From positions 1 to 7,562 of the forward strand of contig CAKQVC010000089.1 in NCBI GenBank assembly GCA_934277655.1: a stretch of DNA of 7,562 bases, given 5' to 3'. The notes under the pieces are model-generated. The model was not told where the DNA came from and did no database searches. It saw only the letters and a program-made list of their open reading frames with translations. Made by a program: the position numbers and the translations under genes. Source of the stretch: an uncultured Clostridia bacterium (lineage in GTDB: Bacteria; Bacillota; Clostridia; Peptostreptococcales; Anaerovoracaceae). This document shows positions 6,567-7,562 of the stretch, piece after piece (the first letter of the stretch is position 1; every line of letters starts with the position of its first letter).

Positions 6567-7022
6567 CTAAACACGCTCCATTCCTAAATATTTTTCCCTC
6601 AGATACCATGCTTGCTCAGAAGAGATTACCTGCTCTGTTTCCGCATAGTTAATATCTGCATTGAGGTCGCACCAAGCAACATCCCAGTTCAAATCTTTTT
6701 CTCCTCGAGCTTCTTTTTCCCAGGATTTTTTTATGGCTTGAATTGAACTTTGCAGGTACTGCGGTAAATCCTGTTCCAAATAAGCTGCGTCAGTTGGTTT
6801 CCCGTTTTGAGCATCATATTCTTGATTATTATCAAGCAGCATAATATTCTCCATACTGCAACCTAAAGCAAGTGCTAATTTTCTGACTGTGTCGGCTTTG
6901 CAATTTTTTATCAAGCTCCGGCCGGCGCAAATGTCTAAAATCGTTGTGTTTGGAATTCCGCTAATATGGGAAAGGTCTGCTTTTGAAAAGCCTTTCGTTT
7001 TTAGTAATGTCTCTAATGTCAT
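6567..7022 (-). CDS. Xre-family regulator, probable antitoxin partner of the CtkA-like kinase
   Basis: The product has 151 residues. Residues ~2-63 form an Xre-type helix-turn-helix (TLETLLKTKGFSKADLSHIS, IPNTTILDICAGRS, then DTVRKLALALGCSMENIMLL). Residues ~80-151 form a separate domain (LPQYLQSSIQAIKKSW, then WDVAWCDLNADINYAE and SEQAWYLREKYL), a pattern also seen in other Xre proteins encoded next to HipA-like kinases. It likely binds the palindrome in its own promoter and neutralises the kinase, as HipB does for HipA. ATG 7022 is the start because AGGAGG sits 7 bases upstream. A longer reading from TTG 7070 would begin inside the -35 box, so it is rejected. The kinase start follows the stop codon after one base, implying translational coupling. 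Confidence 0.88.
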   Translation of the reverse strand: MTLETLLKTKGFSKADLSHISGIPNTTILDICAGRSLIKNCKADTVRKLALALGCSMENIMLLDNNQEYDAQNGKPTDAAYLEQDLPQYLQSSIQAIKKSWEKEARGEKDLNWDVAWCDLNADINYAETEQVISSEQAWYLREKYLGMERV

Positions 7023-7029
7023 TGCCGAA

Positions 7030-7035
7030 CCTCCT
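7030..7035 (-). promoter_or_regulatory. Ribosome binding site of the Xre gene
   Basis: AGGAGG on the - strand lies 7 bases before ATG 7022. It fixes the start and excludes the upstream in-frame TTG at 7070. Confidence 0.85.
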
Positions 7036-7041
7036 GGTTTT

Positions 7042-7065
7042 ATTATATCGGTGCGCCGATATAAT
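7042..7065. promoter_or_regulatory. 24-bp near-perfect palindrome filling the operon promoter, candidate Xre operator
   Basis: The arms ATTATATCGG and CCGATATAAT flank TGCG, and only one symmetric pair (7052/7055) fails to match. The palindrome spans the whole -10 box and the spacer and touches the last base of the -35 box. A protein bound there would block RNA polymerase. Position and symmetry fit autorepression by the Xre product, alone or with the kinase. Confidence 0.8.
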
Positions 7066-7070
7066 GTCAA
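7042..7070 (-). promoter_or_regulatory. Consensus sigma-A promoter of the Xre-kinase operon
   Basis: On the - strand, TTGACA (7070-7065) and TATAAT (7047-7042) are both perfect hexamers with a 17-base spacer. The start point would be near 7035, very close to the AGGAGG at 7035-7030, so the mRNA leader is extremely short or begins at the ribosome binding site. Confidence 0.9.
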
Positions 7071-7089
7071 GCACTTGTAGTTATGAAAA

Positions 7090-7225
7090 AACAGCAGCTG
7101 TAATCAAGGTTTTGGGATACTCTGCCGGGGCGTGGGAGATGGCTTTTCAGCATGGATTTTGCGGGGAAACGGGAGTAAAAAAGAGCCTCGGGCGGAGGCT
7201 CTGGGTTGGATGTTTATACGGGAAA
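7090..7225. repeat. ~135-bp dispersed repeat, right copy
   Basis: This is the direct-orientation partner of 5543-5677. The pair brackets the Xre-kinase operon, including its promoter. The 28-29-base core (about 7142-7169) and the hairpin with A-run are identical or nearly so in both copies. It lies between the end of the partial ATPase gene at 7262 and the operon promoter. Confidence 0.85.
7177..7201 (-). terminator. Terminator downstream of the partial DUF4143 ATPase gene
   Basis: Read on the - strand, GAGCCTC (7201-7195), loop CGCCC and GAGGCTC (7189-7183) are followed by six T (7182-7177). It lies 60 bases after the TAA at 7262-7264 and has the same stem as the terminator at 5630-5653. 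Confidence 0.85.
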
Positions 7226-7261
7226 ATATTTTTTTCGAGAAGGCTTTATTCTCACTTCCCA

Positions 7262-7562
7262 TTAAATCATCCAAATCGGAATAATGTAATTGTCTTTATC
7301 AATTGCACTTAGTTCGGGTTTCATGCAGATTACCGCACCTTTAGAACGCGGGGTGGAGGATTTATCCAACAGATGAAAAACTTTCGTCAATTCTGTTCCG
7401 GGATTCGCTGTCTTCTTTATTTCTATAGGGTTTAGCATTCCATCATGTTCTAATACGATATCAATTTCTTTGGCATCTTTATCACGATAATAGTAAAGAT
7501 ACGGCTCTATTCCGCAATTTAAGTATGTTTTTTTTATTTCGGAAACAACATAGTTTTCTAAG
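7262..7562 (-). CDS. C-terminal end of a DUF4143 / AAA_14-family ATPase (partial)
   Basis: The frame is open from the window edge and ends at TAA 7264-7262, giving 99 residues. It begins LENYVVSEIKKTY, the segment that starts the C-terminal nuclease-like domain in this family. It continues with YLYYYRDKDAKEIDIVLEHD and LNPIEIKKT, so the PD-(D/E)XK-type pattern (Asp in EIDIV, then Glu and Lys in IEIKK) is intact. The tail (KGAVICMKPEL, then NYIIPIWMI) is typical of the family. The full protein would carry an N-terminal P-loop ATPase domain outside the window. Its cellular role is not established. Its subtype differs from the remnant at 2295-2759, whose tail is of the IQVTESM kind, so the two are not copies of one gene. 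Confidence 0.88.
   Translation of the reverse strand, partial: LENYVVSEIKKTYLNCGIEPYLYYYRDKDAKEIDIVLEHDGMLNPIEIKKTANPGTELTKVFHLLDKSSTPRSKGAVICMKPELSAIDKDNYIIPIWMI

Noticed and set aside
6566..6574. GTG 6574 as the kinase start, overlapping the Xre gene
   Set aside because: It is possible, but GGAG lies only about two bases before it, whereas ATG 6565 has correct spacing and gives the family-typical MIDFTN start.
7023..7070. N-terminal extension of the Xre protein from TTG 7070
   Set aside because: The TTG is part of the -35 box TTGACA, so the codons would lie upstream of the transcription start. ATG 7022 has an ideal AGGAGG.

Overview
The window looks like a chromosomal accessory region of a gut Clostridia (Firmicutes) bacterium, probably Lachnospiraceae-like. 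The evidence is moderate-to-low GC content, near-consensus sigma-A promoters (TTGATA-17-TATAAT and TTGACA-17-TATAAT), strong AGGAGG ribosome binding sites, U-tailed hairpin terminators, and gene families typical of that group. No phylogenetic marker gene is present, so the assignment is an inference.

Layout, left to right. (1) Positions 1-195, + strand: the 3' end of a secreted fibronectin-III-type surface protein, followed by a terminator. (2) Positions 394-2244, + strand: a 616-residue fusion of a small helix-turn-helix domain, an 'AAA-ATPase-like' P-loop domain and a C-terminal PD-(D/E)XK nuclease-like domain. It has its own promoter, and an 18-bp palindrome lies between the -10 box and the ribosome binding site. 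(3) Positions 2295-2759, - strand: a decayed gene of the DUF4143 ATPase family that has lost its N-terminal ATPase part and an internal block. (4) Positions 2936-5542, - strand: a large (868 aa) alanine/lysine-rich secreted surface protein whose last ~60 residues and 3' untranslated region match gene (1). (5) Positions 5684-7022, - strand: a two-gene toxin-antitoxin-like operon made of an Xre-type regulator and a HipA-fold kinase closely resembling Helicobacter pylori CtkA. Its promoter is embedded in a 24-bp near-perfect palindrome. (6) Positions 7262-7562, - strand: the C-terminal end of a second DUF4143-family ATPase gene, cut by the window edge.

The repeats are the most informative part. 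Genes (1) and (4) converge and share a perfect 56-bp inverted repeat (3' UTR plus terminator) that flanks the ATPase-nuclease gene and the decayed gene. The same terminator stem occurs a third time between those two genes. A second repeat of about 135 bp (roughly 87% identical by eye) lies in direct orientation on both sides of the kinase/regulator operon. Its left copy runs into the signal-peptide codons of gene (4), which has no recognisable start signal, ribosome binding site or promoter. The picture is a surface-protein locus reshaped by insertion and recombination of small regulated cassettes (ATPase-nuclease and HipA-like kinase) between repeats. No transposase, integrase, tRNA, rRNA or CRISPR array is visible, and no gene-free stretch exceeds 300 bases.
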